From assembly GCA_963834855.1 (NCBI GenBank), contig CAWIDH010000007.1, forward strand, positions 40,600 to 104,599: a stretch of DNA of 64,000 bases, written 5' to 3'. Source of the DNA: DATJKD01 sp963834855 (lineage in GTDB: Bacteria; Pseudomonadota; Gammaproteobacteria; Steroidobacterales; Steroidobacteraceae). A program made the translations under genes and the position numbers. Each line of letters begins with the position of its first letter. Position 1 is the stretch's first letter. Below the pieces are notes generated by a model. The model was given only the letters and a program-made list of their open reading frames with translations. It was not told the origin of the DNA and made no database searches. Positions 45,268-53,699 of the stretch are shown here, piece by piece.

Positions 45268-46400
45268 GCGCCGTCGCGGCCAGACCTGCGCATCGGCTGC
45301 GCGAGGCGCGCCGCGTCGTCGTCAAGGTGGGCTCGGCGCTGCTGGTCGATGCCACGACCGGGACGCTCGATCGCGCCTGGCTCGAGGCGCTGGCGGGGGA
45401 CCTCGCCGAAATGCGTCGCCGAGGCCAGGAAGTCGTGGTCGTGTCCTCGGGCGCGATCGCGCTCGGCTGCGGGCCACTTGGTCTCGCCGCCGGACGCCTG
45501 CGCCTCGAGGAGAAGCAGGCGGCGGCAGCGGTCGGGCAGATCCGCCTCGCCCACGCCTGGACGGAGGTGCTGGAGCAGCAAGGGCTCACGGTGGCGCAGG
45601 TGCTGCTGACGCTCGGCGACACGGAGCAGCGCCGACGCTACCTCAACGCCCGCAGCACGCTCTTTACGCTATTGCGCCTCGGCGCAGTGCCGGTGATCAA
45701 CGAGAACGACACCGTCGCAACGGCCGAGATCCGCTACGGCGACAACGACCGGTTGGCCGCGCGCGTTGCACAGATGGTGAGCGCCGACTGCCTCGTGCTG
45801 CTGTCGGACGTGGACGGTCTCTACAGTGCCGACCCTGCGCGCGACACGGCCGCGAGCTTCATCCCGGAAGTGGCGCGGATCACGCCCGAGGTCGAGGCCA
45901 TGGCGGGCGGCGCCAGTTCGACCGTCGGGTCGGGCGGAATGGCGACCAAGCTGGCCGCGGGGAAGATCGCGCTGGCCGCGGGCTGTCACATGTGCGTCGC
46001 GGGCGGCCGCAATCCGCATCCGCTGCGCCGCATCGAGGACGGCGCGCGTTGCACCTGGTTCGTCGCCGAGGCATCGCCGCTCACGGTGCGCAAGCAGTGG
46101 ATCGCGGGCAGCCTGCAGCCAGTGGGCGAGCTCTACGTGGACGAGGGCGCGGTTCGTGCGCTCCGCGCCGGCCGCAGCCTCCTGCCTGCCGGCGTCACGC
46201 AGGTCACCGGGCGTTTCGACCGCGGCGATCCGGTCGTGGTGCGCGGGCCGGACGGCGCGGAGATTGCGCGGGGCTTGAGCGCGTATTCGAGCGCGGATGC
46301 CGAGCGGATACGCGGGCGGCGCAGCCAGGACCTCGAGTCACTGCTCGGGTTTCGCGGGCGCGACGAGATGGTCCACCGCGACGACCTGGCGCTGAGTTGA
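45264..46400 (+). CDS. proB: glutamate 5-kinase
   Basis: A 378-residue ProB, the first step of proline synthesis (glutamate to glutamyl-5-phosphate). The kinase domain has VVVKVGSALLVD, VVVSSGAIALG, VINENDTVATAEIRYGDNDR and ADCLVLLSDVDGLYSADP. A C-terminal PUA domain (residues ~285-370, GSLQPVGELYVDEGAV...) is present. The ATG overlaps the TGA of the acyl-CoA dehydrogenase as ATGA, so the two are co-translated. proA is the next gene on this strand but 1.1 kb away. Confidence 0.95.
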   Translation: MSAVAARPAHRLREARRVVVKVGSALLVDATTGTLDRAWLEALAGDLAEMRRRGQEVVVVSSGAIALGCGPLGLAAGRLRLEEKQAAAAVGQIRLAHAWTEVLEQQGLTVAQVLLTLGDTEQRRRYLNARSTLFTLLRLGAVPVINENDTVATAEIRYGDNDRLAARVAQMVSADCLVLLSDVDGLYSADPARDTAASFIPEVARITPEVEAMAGGASSTVGSGGMATKLAAGKIALAAGCHMCVAGGRNPHPLRRIEDGARCTWFVAEASPLTVRKQWIAGSLQPVGELYVDEGAVRALRAGRSLLPAGVTQVTGRFDRGDPVVVRGPDGAEIARGLSAYSSADAERIRGRRSQDLESLLGFRGRDEMVHRDDLALS

Positions 46401-46410
46401 ATTAGGCTCC

Positions 46411-47435
46411 TTAGACCAGCTTCAGGTCGACGAGACTCCTCGCCATTGCCGACAGCAGCGTCAGGCACCGGAATGAACGTCATTCCAAGCACGCGGCGGG
46501 TCTCGGCGTTGTCCACTTCGAACGGCCTGCCGAGATCGGGCACCGATTGCCGGGCGGTGCCGTCGAAGAGTCCCACCAGCTTCACGGCCCAGTCCGGCAT
46601 TATCCCGGCCGGTACGCGGCGAGCCGCGTCGCCCAGTTCCGCCTTGATCGCCCGCGCGATGTCGAACATCCACGCCGACCCGGCCGCGCAGAGATAGCGT
46701 CCGCCGCTCGGCGCGTCCGTCTCGAGCGCGAGGCGATGCATGCGCGCCACGTCACGTACGTCCACGCACGGAAACGACAGTCTCGGTGCAGCCGGGTACT
46801 TGCCGCGCATGAACATCCGGATGATCTCGGCCGAGGCGCCGATGTCCTGGTCGAGCACCGGGCCCAGCACCAATCCGGGATTGACCGAGCCGTAGTGCAT
46901 GCCCGAGCCGCACGCCTTTCATGAAATCGCGCGCAGCCTGCTCCGCAAGCGTCTTTGACTTTGCATACGGCGTGACGCCGGGCGAATTTACCTGTGTCCA
47001 GTCCGCTTCGGTGTACGGTGCCGTCCGTGCATGCGGATGGCCGTACATGACGGCAACCATGGAGGACGTGTGCACCAGCCGCTCGATGCCGGCCGCCGAG
47101 GCCGCGCGCAGCACGCGCAGCGTTCCCTGCACCGCCGGGCGGATCAGCTCCTGCTCGTCCTTCGGTTGGCTGGCCGGGAAGGGCGAGGCGAGGTGCAGCA
47201 CATGCGCGCAGCCGGCGAGGGCGTCGTTCCAGCCGGCGTCCGATTCGAGATCAGCCTGCGCGAACTCGAGTCTCGTGGTGTCGGCGTGTTGCGCGAGCGT
47301 GTCGCGCACCTGGGTCGAGCGCGTGAGCGAGCGCAGCGTGCCGCGGACCGGGTAGCCGGCGTTCAGCATCTCCACGGCGCAATGCTTGGCGATGAACCCG
47401 GAGATGCCGGTGATCAGAACGGTCGGCTTGCTCAT
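46411..47435 (-). CDS. NAD-dependent epimerase/dihydroflavonol-reductase-like SDR, frameshifted
   Basis: An extended SDR of about 340 residues. The Rossmann start is TVLITGISGFIAKHCAVEML and the catalytic YxxxK is in TPYAKSKTLAEQA. A shift near 46905 leads into MHYGSVNPGLVLGPVLDQDI and another near 46470 into LLSAMARSLVDLKLV and the stop. The family reduces aldehydes or ketones; members are close to cinnamoyl-CoA reductase-like enzymes. It is reversed and lies between proB and proA, where in most relatives there is no gene. Confidence 0.8.
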
Positions 47436-47490
47436 GTGGGTCCCTTAAAGAGGCTTCGCTTATGCTACAGGCTCTCCGGGTGTTTACTCG

Positions 47491-48768
47491 ATGACTGAGC
47501 GTATGAGTCCGGACATCGATGCCGTCATGGACCACATCGGCCGCGAAGCAGTCGAGGCTGCCCGCATGCTCGCCTCGGCCACCTCGGCCGTCAAGAACGA
47601 GGCGCTCGCGGCGGCGAGCAATGCATTGCGTGTGCGGCGCGCCGCCATCCTGGCGGCGAATGCCGCCGATCTTGGCGATGCCCGTGCCGCATCGCTCAGC
47701 ACGGCGATGCTCGATCGGCTCGCGCTCGACGACGCGCGCATCGAGGCCATGGCCCGCGGCCTCGAGGAGATCGCCGCGCTGCCGGATCCGGTCGGCACGG
47801 TGGCCGCCGAGTGGCGACGTCCCAACGGACTCGCGATTCAGCGGGTGCGCGTGCCGCTCGGGGTCATCGGCATCGTCTACGAGAGCCGGCCGAACGTCAC
47901 CGCGGATGCGGGCGCGCTCTGTCTCAAGTCGGGCAACGCCGCGATCCTGCGCGGCGGGAGCGAGAGCTTCCGCTCCTCGGCGGCGATCCACGAGTGCCTG
48001 GTCGCGGGCCTCGCGGCCGCCGGCCTGCCCGCAGCTGCCGTGCAGCTCGTACCCACGACCGACCGCGCCGCGGTCGGCCTGATGCTCACGGGTCTCGACG
48101 GACGGATCGACGTTCTCGTGCCGCGTGGCGGCCGGAGCCTGGTCGAGCGCGTGCGTCGCGAGGCGCGCGTGCCCGTCATCGGGCACCTCGAGGGCAACTG
48201 CCATGTCTATGTCGACCGCGCCGCCGACCTCGCGATGGCGCGGACCATCGTGCGCAACTCGAAGCTGCGCCGCACCGGTGTGTGCGGCGCGGCCGAGACG
48301 CTGCTGGTGGATGCGGCTTGCGCCGCCACGCACCTGGCGCCGATCGTGCGGGACCTGCTGGACGCGGGCTGCGAGGTCCGTGGCGACGCGAAGGTGCGGG
48401 CGGTGGATCCCCGGGTGCGACCGGCCACCGAGGAGGACTGGCGCACCGAGTATCTCGATGCCGTGATCGCCGCGCGGGTCGTCGACGGCGTCGACGCCGC
48501 GATCGAGCACATCGCCCGTTACGGCTCGGCACACACCGAGGCTATCGTCACGGCCGACGCGGCAGCGGCGGAGCGCTTCCTGTCGAAGGTGGACAGTGCG
48601 ATCGTGCTGCACAACGCCTCGACGCAGTTCGCGGACGGCGGCGAGTTCGGTATGGGCGCGGAGATCGGCATTTCCACGGACCGCTTCCACGCGCGTGGAC
48701 CGGTGGGCGTCGAGCAGCTGACCAGCTACAAGTACGTGGTGCGTGGCTCCGGCCAGGTCAGGCCCTGA
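47491..48768 (+). CDS. proA: gamma-glutamyl phosphate reductase
   Basis: A 425-residue ProA, the second proline step (NADPH reduction of glutamyl phosphate). Motifs: GVIGIVYESRPNVTADAGAL, AAILRGGSESFRSSAAIHEC, VIGHLEGNCHVYVDRAADLA, the catalytic Cys in RRTGVCGAAETLLVD and the C-terminal GPVGVEQLTSYKYVVRG. The ATG at 47491 is normal. A 20-base inverted repeat follows immediately after its stop. It probably has its own promoter, as proB is 1.1 kb away with an antisense gene between. Confidence 0.95.
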   Translation: MTERMSPDIDAVMDHIGREAVEAARMLASATSAVKNEALAAASNALRVRRAAILAANAADLGDARAASLSTAMLDRLALDDARIEAMARGLEEIAALPDPVGTVAAEWRRPNGLAIQRVRVPLGVIGIVYESRPNVTADAGALCLKSGNAAILRGGSESFRSSAAIHECLVAGLAAAGLPAAAVQLVPTTDRAAVGLMLTGLDGRIDVLVPRGGRSLVERVRREARVPVIGHLEGNCHVYVDRAADLAMARTIVRNSKLRRTGVCGAAETLLVDAACAATHLAPIVRDLLDAGCEVRGDAKVRAVDPRVRPATEEDWRTEYLDAVIAARVVDGVDAAIEHIARYGSAHTEAIVTADAAAAERFLSKVDSAIVLHNASTQFADGGEFGMGAEIGISTDRFHARGPVGVEQLTSYKYVVRGSGQVRP

Positions 48769-48770
48769 AG

Positions 48771-48838
48771 CTGGGACATTCTCCATTTCCAGCCGACCTT
48801 CGCCGAAAGGCTGTTTTGGAAATGGAGAATGTCCCCAG
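48771..48838. repeat. 20-base inverted repeat element after proA, REP- or terminator-like
   Basis: CTGGGACATTCTCCATTTCC at 48771-48790 pairs fully with 48818-48838 (one extra C bulges out), around a 27-base loop that itself can pair AGCC with GGCT. It starts three bases after the proA stop and ends 22 bases before the end of convergent moaE, so it would end transcription both ways. The sequence is less GC-rich than its surroundings. Confidence 0.75.
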
Positions 48839-48859
48839 TTCCCGAGGACGAGCAGGCGA

Positions 48860-49327
48860 TCAGCCGACCGTTGCGTGAGCGTGTTCCGGCGCCGTCGCGT
48901 CGAGTGCGCAGCGCTCGCAGTTGACCCAGCCGCTGTCGCCCTCCGGGTAGTGCTCCTTCTTCCAGATCGGCACGCGGTGCTTGACCTCGTCGATGATGTA
49001 GCGGCATGCGGCAAAGGCCTCGTCGCGATGTGCGGCGCTGACGCCGACCCAGACCGCGAGCTCACCGATCTCGAGCGCGCCGACGCGATGCACGCAGGCA
49101 GCCTTGCGCACGCCGAACCGGTCCAGGGCCTCGGCGACGATGCGTCCGCCTTCCTTGATGGCGAGCGCCTCGTAGGCTTCGTACTCGAGCCGCACCACGC
49201 GGCGGCCCTCGTTGTGATCGCGCACCCAGCCTTCGAAGCTCGCGTAGCCACCGCAGGCCGGGTCGGCGAGCGTCCTGCGCTGGTCGTCGGGCGAGAAGGG
49301 CTCGGCGCTGAGGGAGAACGCGCGCAT
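48860..49327 (-). CDS. moaE: molybdopterin synthase catalytic subunit
   Basis: A 155-residue MoaE. Conserved FEGWVRDHNEGRRV, HRVGALEIGELAVWVGVSAA and EVKHRVPIWKKEHYPEG (the two catalytic lysines) are present. It inserts sulfur from MoaD-thiocarboxylate into precursor Z. The C-terminal extension (CERCALDATAPEHAHATVG) is slightly longer than usual. Its ATG overlaps the moaD stop by one base. It is the last gene of the Moco operon. Confidence 0.95.
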   Translation of the reverse strand: MRAFSLSAEPFSPDDQRRTLADPACGGYASFEGWVRDHNEGRRVVRLEYEAYEALAIKEGGRIVAEALDRFGVRKAACVHRVGALEIGELAVWVGVSAAHRDEAFAACRYIIDEVKHRVPIWKKEHYPEGDSGWVNCERCALDATAPEHAHATVG

Positions 49328-49569
49328 CAGCCACCCGCCACCGGCGGAACGAACACCACCCGGTCGCCCGAGGCGAGCGCCTGCTGCCAGTCGGCGAATT
49401 CCTCGTTGATGGCCACGCGCATCGCATCGCGCGTCAGCCGCAGTCCGTGGCGCGCCGCCAACTCGTCGAACAGCTCCGCCGCGGTCGCTGCGCGCGTGTC
49501 GACCTGCTCCATGCGCCGTCCGGCCTGGTCGCGCAGGATCGCGTAGTAGTGGACCTCGATCGACTTCAT
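49327..49569 (-). CDS. moaD: molybdopterin synthase sulfur carrier
   Basis: An 80-residue ubiquitin-like carrier. It starts MKSIEVHYYAILRDQAGRR and ends VVFVPPVAGG with the required terminal Gly-Gly that is adenylated and thiocarboxylated. The ATG at 49569 overlaps the stop of mobA (ATGA). A likely activating MoeB-like protein is encoded at 61005-62147. Confidence 0.93.
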   Translation of the reverse strand: MKSIEVHYYAILRDQAGRRMEQVDTRAATAAELFDELAARHGLRLTRDAMRVAINEEFADWQQALASGDRVVFVPPVAGG

Positions 49570-50177
49570 GTGCCAGATCCAGCCCTGATCATTTGTCGGG
49601 CTGCCGCGAATTCCTCGGGGGTGTTGATGTTGCCGAGTGCCGCAACCGGCTGCGTAAGCAGCGGCACGCCGCTTGCGATGACGAGCTTGCGCGGGCAGTG
49701 CCGCCCAGCCGCGATCGCCGCCTGCACCATTGGCGCGGACTCCGGCTCGAAGACGGCGCACAGCGGCTCCGGCAGGCCGTCACTGGTGCTGCGGTAGGCG
49801 CTGATCGGCCGCCCGCCCTGACGCGCGCGGACGAGCCTCGCGAGCACGGCGTCGTCGACGAAGGGCAGGTCGCAGGCCAGCACAAGCCACGCTGCCGCGG
49901 GATACGCGGCCTGCGCGGCAGCGATCCCGGCGATCGGGCCGATCCCCTCGTGACCATCCACGATCTGCGGGAAGCCGGCGCGCACGCTGTCGTCGCGCTG
50001 GTCGGCGCGGACCGACACGAACACGCGCTCGCAATGCCGCTCGAGCAACTCGAACGCCCACGCGAGCTGCGGCCGGCCGTGAAACTCGAGCGCCGCCTTG
50101 TCGCGCTGCATGCGCGTGCTCGATCCGCCGGCGAGCACCAGTCCATGCAGCGGGGCAAGCGAGGTTTCCGTCGTCAT
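49566..50177 (-). CDS. mobA: molybdenum cofactor guanylyltransferase
   Basis: A 203-residue MobA. The nucleotide signature is LHGLVLAGGSSTRMQRDKAA (~10-30) and the metal Asp is in WLVLACDLPFVDDAVL (~95-110). It makes MGD from MPT and GTP, so the cell should use bis-MGD enzymes. The ATG at 50177 is 31 bases behind moaC. Its 3' end overlaps moaD. Placement of mobA inside the moa run is less common. Confidence 0.92.
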   Translation of the reverse strand: MTTETSLAPLHGLVLAGGSSTRMQRDKAALEFHGRPQLAWAFELLERHCERVFVSVRADQRDDSVRAGFPQIVDGHEGIGPIAGIAAAQAAYPAAAWLVLACDLPFVDDAVLARLVRARQGGRPISAYRSTSDGLPEPLCAVFEPESAPMVQAAIAAGRHCPRKLVIASGVPLLTQPVAALGNINTPEEFAAARQMIRAGSGT

Positions 50178-50208
50178 GTCGGCCGCGCCGTGCGAAGGAA
50201 GGGATCGG

Positions 50209-50700
50209 TCATGGGGCGGGCGCGGCCTGCCGGCGGTCGACGACGTCATGCTTGCCGCCATGCTTCTCGAGCAGCCGCGTCTCGGCGATCACGATGTCGT
50301 GCGACAGCGACTTGCACATGTCGTAGACGGTCAGTGCGGCCACGGACGCGCCGGTCATCGCCTCCATCTCCACGCCCGTGCGATGGTTGACCGCCGTCGT
50401 GCAGCGGATCACCGCCTCGTCACCGGTGCCCATGTCGATACCGATCCGGCAGTCCTCGAGCCCGAGCGGGTGGCAGAACGGGATCAGCTCGTGCGTGCGC
50501 TTCGCCGCCATGACACCCGCGACGATCGCGGTCTGGAACACGGGCCCCTTGGCGGTCGCGAATCCACCCGCGCGCAGCGCATCGGCGACCTCGGGCGGAA
50601 ACCGTACCCGCGCCTCGGCGACGGCCGTGCGGCGCGTGACCGGCTTGCCGCTCACGTCGACCATCGTCGGCTGCGATCGTTCGTCGATATGGCTCAGCAT
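50209..50700 (-). CDS. moaC: cyclic pyranopterin monophosphate synthase accessory protein
   Basis: A 163-residue MoaC, which closes the cyclic pyranopterin ring after MoaA. Motifs: MVDVSGKPVTRRTAVAEA, TAKGPVFQTAIVAGVMAAKR, ELIPFCHPLGLEDC and AVNHRTGVEMEAMTGASVAA. The start at ATG 50700 fits the family. It is 5 bases after moaA. Confidence 0.95.
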   Translation of the reverse strand: MLSHIDERSQPTMVDVSGKPVTRRTAVAEARVRFPPEVADALRAGGFATAKGPVFQTAIVAGVMAAKRTHELIPFCHPLGLEDCRIGIDMGTGDEAVIRCTTAVNHRTGVEMEAMTGASVAALTVYDMCKSLSHDIVIAETRLLEKHGGKHDVVDRRQAAPAP

Positions 50701-50705
50701 CGTGC

Positions 50706-51770
50706 TCACCCGCCGATGTAGTGCATTTCGATCTTGTGCAATGCGCGGCCCCGGTCGCCGAGCGCCGCTCGCTGCTCGCTGTAACGATCCGTGCGCCGCA
50801 TCCACACCGAACGGAGGAGCGCCAGGATCTCGTCGTCGGATGCGCCGCCGCGCAGCAGACCGCGCAGGTCGGTGCCGACGGTGGCGAAGAGGCAGGTGTA
50901 GAGCATGCCCTCCGAGGACAGCCGCGCGCGGCTGCAGGCGCCGCAGAAGGGCGCCGTGATCGAGGAGATGAAGCCGATCTCGCCGGCGCCGTCGTCATAG
51001 GCGTAGCGCTCCGCCACCTCGCCGCTGTACTGCCCCGGAAGCGCCGTGAGCGGCCAGCGCTCGCGGATGCGCTCGAGAAGCTCGGCCGAGGGCACGACCT
51101 GCTCGCGATGCCAGTCGTTGCGGTTGCCGACGTCCATGTATTCGATCAGCCGGACGATCACGGGCGTGCCGCGGAAGCGCTCGAGCAGCGCGGGCACCGT
51201 GTGGTCGTTGACGCCGCGCTGCACGACCGCGTTGACCTTGACCGGAGTGAGCCCCGCCTCGAGCGCCGCCTCGATACCGTCGAGCACCCTCGCGACGCCA
51301 CCGAACCCCCCGCTCATCGCGACGAAGATGTCCTCGTCCAGCGTGTCCAGGCTCACGGTCGCGCGCTTGAGCCCGTTCGCCTTGAGCCTGGCCGCATGCT
51401 GGGCGAGCAGGATGCCGTTCGTGGTGAGGGCAAGGTCGTCCACGCCAGCGATGGCGGAGAGCTCGCCCACGAGGTCGGCGAGGCCGGTACGCAGCAAGGG
51501 CTCGCCGCCCGTGAGCCGCAGCTTCGACACGCCGAGCGCGGCGGCGAGCCGCGCGATGCGCGTGATCTCCTCGAACGACAGCCGCTCCGCCGACTTCAGG
51601 AACTGGTATTGGTCGTGGTAGGTCTCGCGCGGCATGCAGTAGGGGCAGCGGAAATTGCACCGGTCCATGACCGATATCCGCAGGTCGTGCATCGGCCGGC
51701 CGAGGCGGTCGCGCGGCCGCGTTCGTCCGGGCCAGGGGAGGACTTCGGAATCGGCCGAATGATTGGTCAT
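50706..51770 (-). CDS. moaA: GTP 3',8-cyclase
   Basis: A 354-residue radical-SAM MoaA. The N-terminal cluster is SVMDRCNFRCPYCMPRET (CxxxCxxC); SAM glycines follow in KLRLTGGEPLLRTGL. The C-terminal second cluster is FCGACSRARLSSEG with a third Cys in YTCLFATVG, and the protein ends in Gly-Gly as required. The product is the first intermediate of Moco synthesis. It starts 3 bases after moeA. Confidence 0.96.
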   Translation of the reverse strand: MTNHSADSEVLPWPGRTRPRDRLGRPMHDLRISVMDRCNFRCPYCMPRETYHDQYQFLKSAERLSFEEITRIARLAAALGVSKLRLTGGEPLLRTGLADLVGELSAIAGVDDLALTTNGILLAQHAARLKANGLKRATVSLDTLDEDIFVAMSGGFGGVARVLDGIEAALEAGLTPVKVNAVVQRGVNDHTVPALLERFRGTPVIVRLIEYMDVGNRNDWHREQVVPSAELLERIRERWPLTALPGQYSGEVAERYAYDDGAGEIGFISSITAPFCGACSRARLSSEGMLYTCLFATVGTDLRGLLRGGASDDEILALLRSVWMRRTDRYSEQRAALGDRGRALHKIEMHYIGG

Positions 51771-51773
51771 GGA

Positions 51774-52991
51774 CTACCAGCGGTAGAGCGGGGCGACATG
51801 CCCCATAGGATAGACCGCGGGTCCCGGGGGCAGCTCGACGAACCCGTGGGCGCCGACGAGCGAGACGAAATCGCCCGAGCCGCGGGTCGGGCACGGCATG
51901 GCGACGGTGCCGGAGGTCGCGTCAGCCTCCAGGCGGACCGGCAGAAAGAAGGTCAGTGGCGGGCGGACCTGGAATTCGGCTCCGAGCCGAATTTTCTCGG
52001 GATCAGAAGGGCTTGCGCCGCAGGCGGTGAGCAGGCCCGGAACGACGTAGCGCAGCAGGCACACCAGCGCCGAGACCGGGTTCCCCGGCAGGCCATAGAC
52101 GACCCGGCCCCGGGGCGAGACGCCGAACCACAACGGCTTGCCCGGACGCTGCGCGACCCGGTGAAGGACCTCCTCCACGCCGAGCTCCCGCAGCACGGCG
52201 GGCACGTGGTCATAGCGGCCCATCGACACTCCGCCGGTCAGCACCAGCACGTCGTGCGTATCGAGATGCCCTGCCAGCCGTTCGCGCATGATCTCGGGCC
52301 GGTCGGGCAGGTGGTCCTCCGCGGTACGTGAAAAACCGCGCGCGGCCAGCCCCGCGCGGAGCGCGTGCGCATTGGAGCGGCGCACCTGCCAGGGCTCAAT
52401 TGCGCTCCCGGGCTCGACGAGCTCATCGCCGGTGGTGATGATCACGATGCGCGGCTCGGCGTGCACCCGCGCGTGCGAGAGGCCGGCCGAGGCGAGCACG
52501 GCGAGCTCGGGCGCGCCCAGCCGCGTGCCCGCACCGAGCAGGCGCTCGCCGGCGCGACAGTCGAGCCCCCGGGTGTGCACGTTCATACCCGGTTCGATCT
52601 CGAGACCATCCGGCAGTTCAGCCCAGCCGTCGGCGATCCTGATCCGTTCCACCGGCACGACGCAGTCGCAACCGGTGGGCAGGATGGCGCCGGTCATGGC
52701 CTCGAGACAGGTGTCGCCGGCCGGAAGCACCTGCGGCGGACGACCGGCCGCCTGGGTCCCGGCGATGCGCAGGCGCCTCGCGCCGCTGCGGTAGCTGCTG
52801 CTCGCCAGCGCGACGCCGTCCATGGTCACGCGGTCGAAGGGCGGCTGGTCGCGCTCGGCGTGTACTTCCTGCGCGAGCACGGCGCCGGTGAGCGCGGCCA
52901 GGGGACGCGATTCGGTGGGCAGGGACGGCAGGCGGGCCGCGATCCGTGCGGCTGCTTCGGCGGGTGTCGGCAGTAAGTCGCCCGTACTCAT
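51774..52991 (-). CDS. moeA: molybdopterin molybdenumtransferase
   Basis: A 405-residue MoeA, first gene of the Moco operon. Domains: PPFDRVTMDGVALASSSYRS (MoeA N-domain), RIVIITTGDELVEPGSAIEP, LVLTGGVSMGRYDHVPAVLR and VVYGLPGNPVSALVCLLRYV, then the C-terminal beta domain. It inserts molybdate into MPT-AMP. Start at ATG 52991; another ATG four codons up is possible. A perfect palindrome inside the gene encodes IRLGAEF near the C-terminal domain border. Confidence 0.95.
   Translation of the reverse strand: MSTGDLLPTPAEAAARIAARLPSLPTESRPLAALTGAVLAQEVHAERDQPPFDRVTMDGVALASSSYRSGARRLRIAGTQAAGRPPQVLPAGDTCLEAMTGAILPTGCDCVVPVERIRIADGWAELPDGLEIEPGMNVHTRGLDCRAGERLLGAGTRLGAPELAVLASAGLSHARVHAEPRIVIITTGDELVEPGSAIEPWQVRRSNAHALRAGLAARGFSRTAEDHLPDRPEIMRERLAGHLDTHDVLVLTGGVSMGRYDHVPAVLRELGVEEVLHRVAQRPGKPLWFGVSPRGRVVYGLPGNPVSALVCLLRYVVPGLLTACGASPSDPEKIRLGAEFQVRPPLTFFLPVRLEADATSGTVAMPCPTRGSGDFVSLVGAHGFVELPPGPAVYPMGHVAPLYRW
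51973..51993. repeat. perfect palindrome copy 3, inside moeA
   Basis: AATTCGGCTC-C-GAGCCGAATT, identical in its arms to 12719-12739, lies in frame in moeA and encodes part of KIRLGAEF between two conserved segments (GASPSDPE and VRPPLTFFLP). A selfish palindromic insertion or a preferred sequence motif would explain it. Confidence 0.7.
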
Positions 52992-53050
52992 CCCGTGCAC
53001 CATAGAAGCCGGGCGGCCTGCGCGCGGTCCGCGATAGCGGGCCTGCCCGG

Positions 53051-53438
53051 CTACTCCTTGTCGCGGGCCTTGTACTCCGTGATCTCTTCCTTCCAGCGAT
53101 CCGCCACCGCCTGCAGCTCGTCGAGCGCGGCGTTGTGCTTCTTGGCGTGGATCTCCTCGAGCGCCAGCTTCTTCTGTGCGTAACGCTTCGTCGGCCGTGT
53201 CGAGCTGCGCGATCGAGGCGGTCTTTTCCTTCTCCAGGCAGGGCAGGTACGTTTCCTGGACGGCCTTGGCGTAGTCCTTCACGGTGGTCATACCGGTCGT
53301 CATGTCAGCCTTCGGCGCGGTGGCGCCATCCGGGAACGACTGCGGTGCCTGCGGGTAGGTGCAGGTCCCCTGCGCCTGGGCGAGGGCGGACACGACCAGC
53401 AACACGGGACCGATGGCAACGAGAGACGCGGGCTTCAT
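53051..53438 (-). CDS. secreted coiled-coil protein, frameshifted, unknown
   Basis: A protein of about 128 residues. The signal peptide is MKPASLVAIGPVLLVVSALA and the mature part starts QGTCTYPQAPQSFPDG. A charged helix follows; one base is shifted near 53180, after which AQKKLALEEIHAKKHNAALD and ELQAVADRWKEEITEYKARD continue to the stop at 53051. Two Cys (TCTYP and YLPCLEKE) could pair in the periplasm. I do not recognise a family. Confidence 0.7.
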
Positions 53439-53699
53439 GTCGGGATCCTCGAATCGGACGTGGAACGGGCCGGCAACCGGCCCGCGGGCAGGAATATAGC
53501 AGAGCGCGCCACAACCGGCCGAGCCGTGACCATCGGCCGGCTGCCGACCGCTCAGCCTGGAGGTCCGTTGGCCCGGGCGTCCGGCACACTGGCGGCGCCG
53601 CGACCGCGACCGGCGCCGCGTCGGGAGCAGCAACGCGGTCTGGACCCTGGTTCTTGATGCATATGCAGGCAGTATCCGGATTGCTTCCTGAATGCGGCC

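Noticed and set aside
53466..53484. CGGGCCGG-CAA-CCGGCCCG hairpin as a terminator
   Set aside because: It lies between divergent gene starts and has no T run. It may be leader structure of the secreted protein gene.
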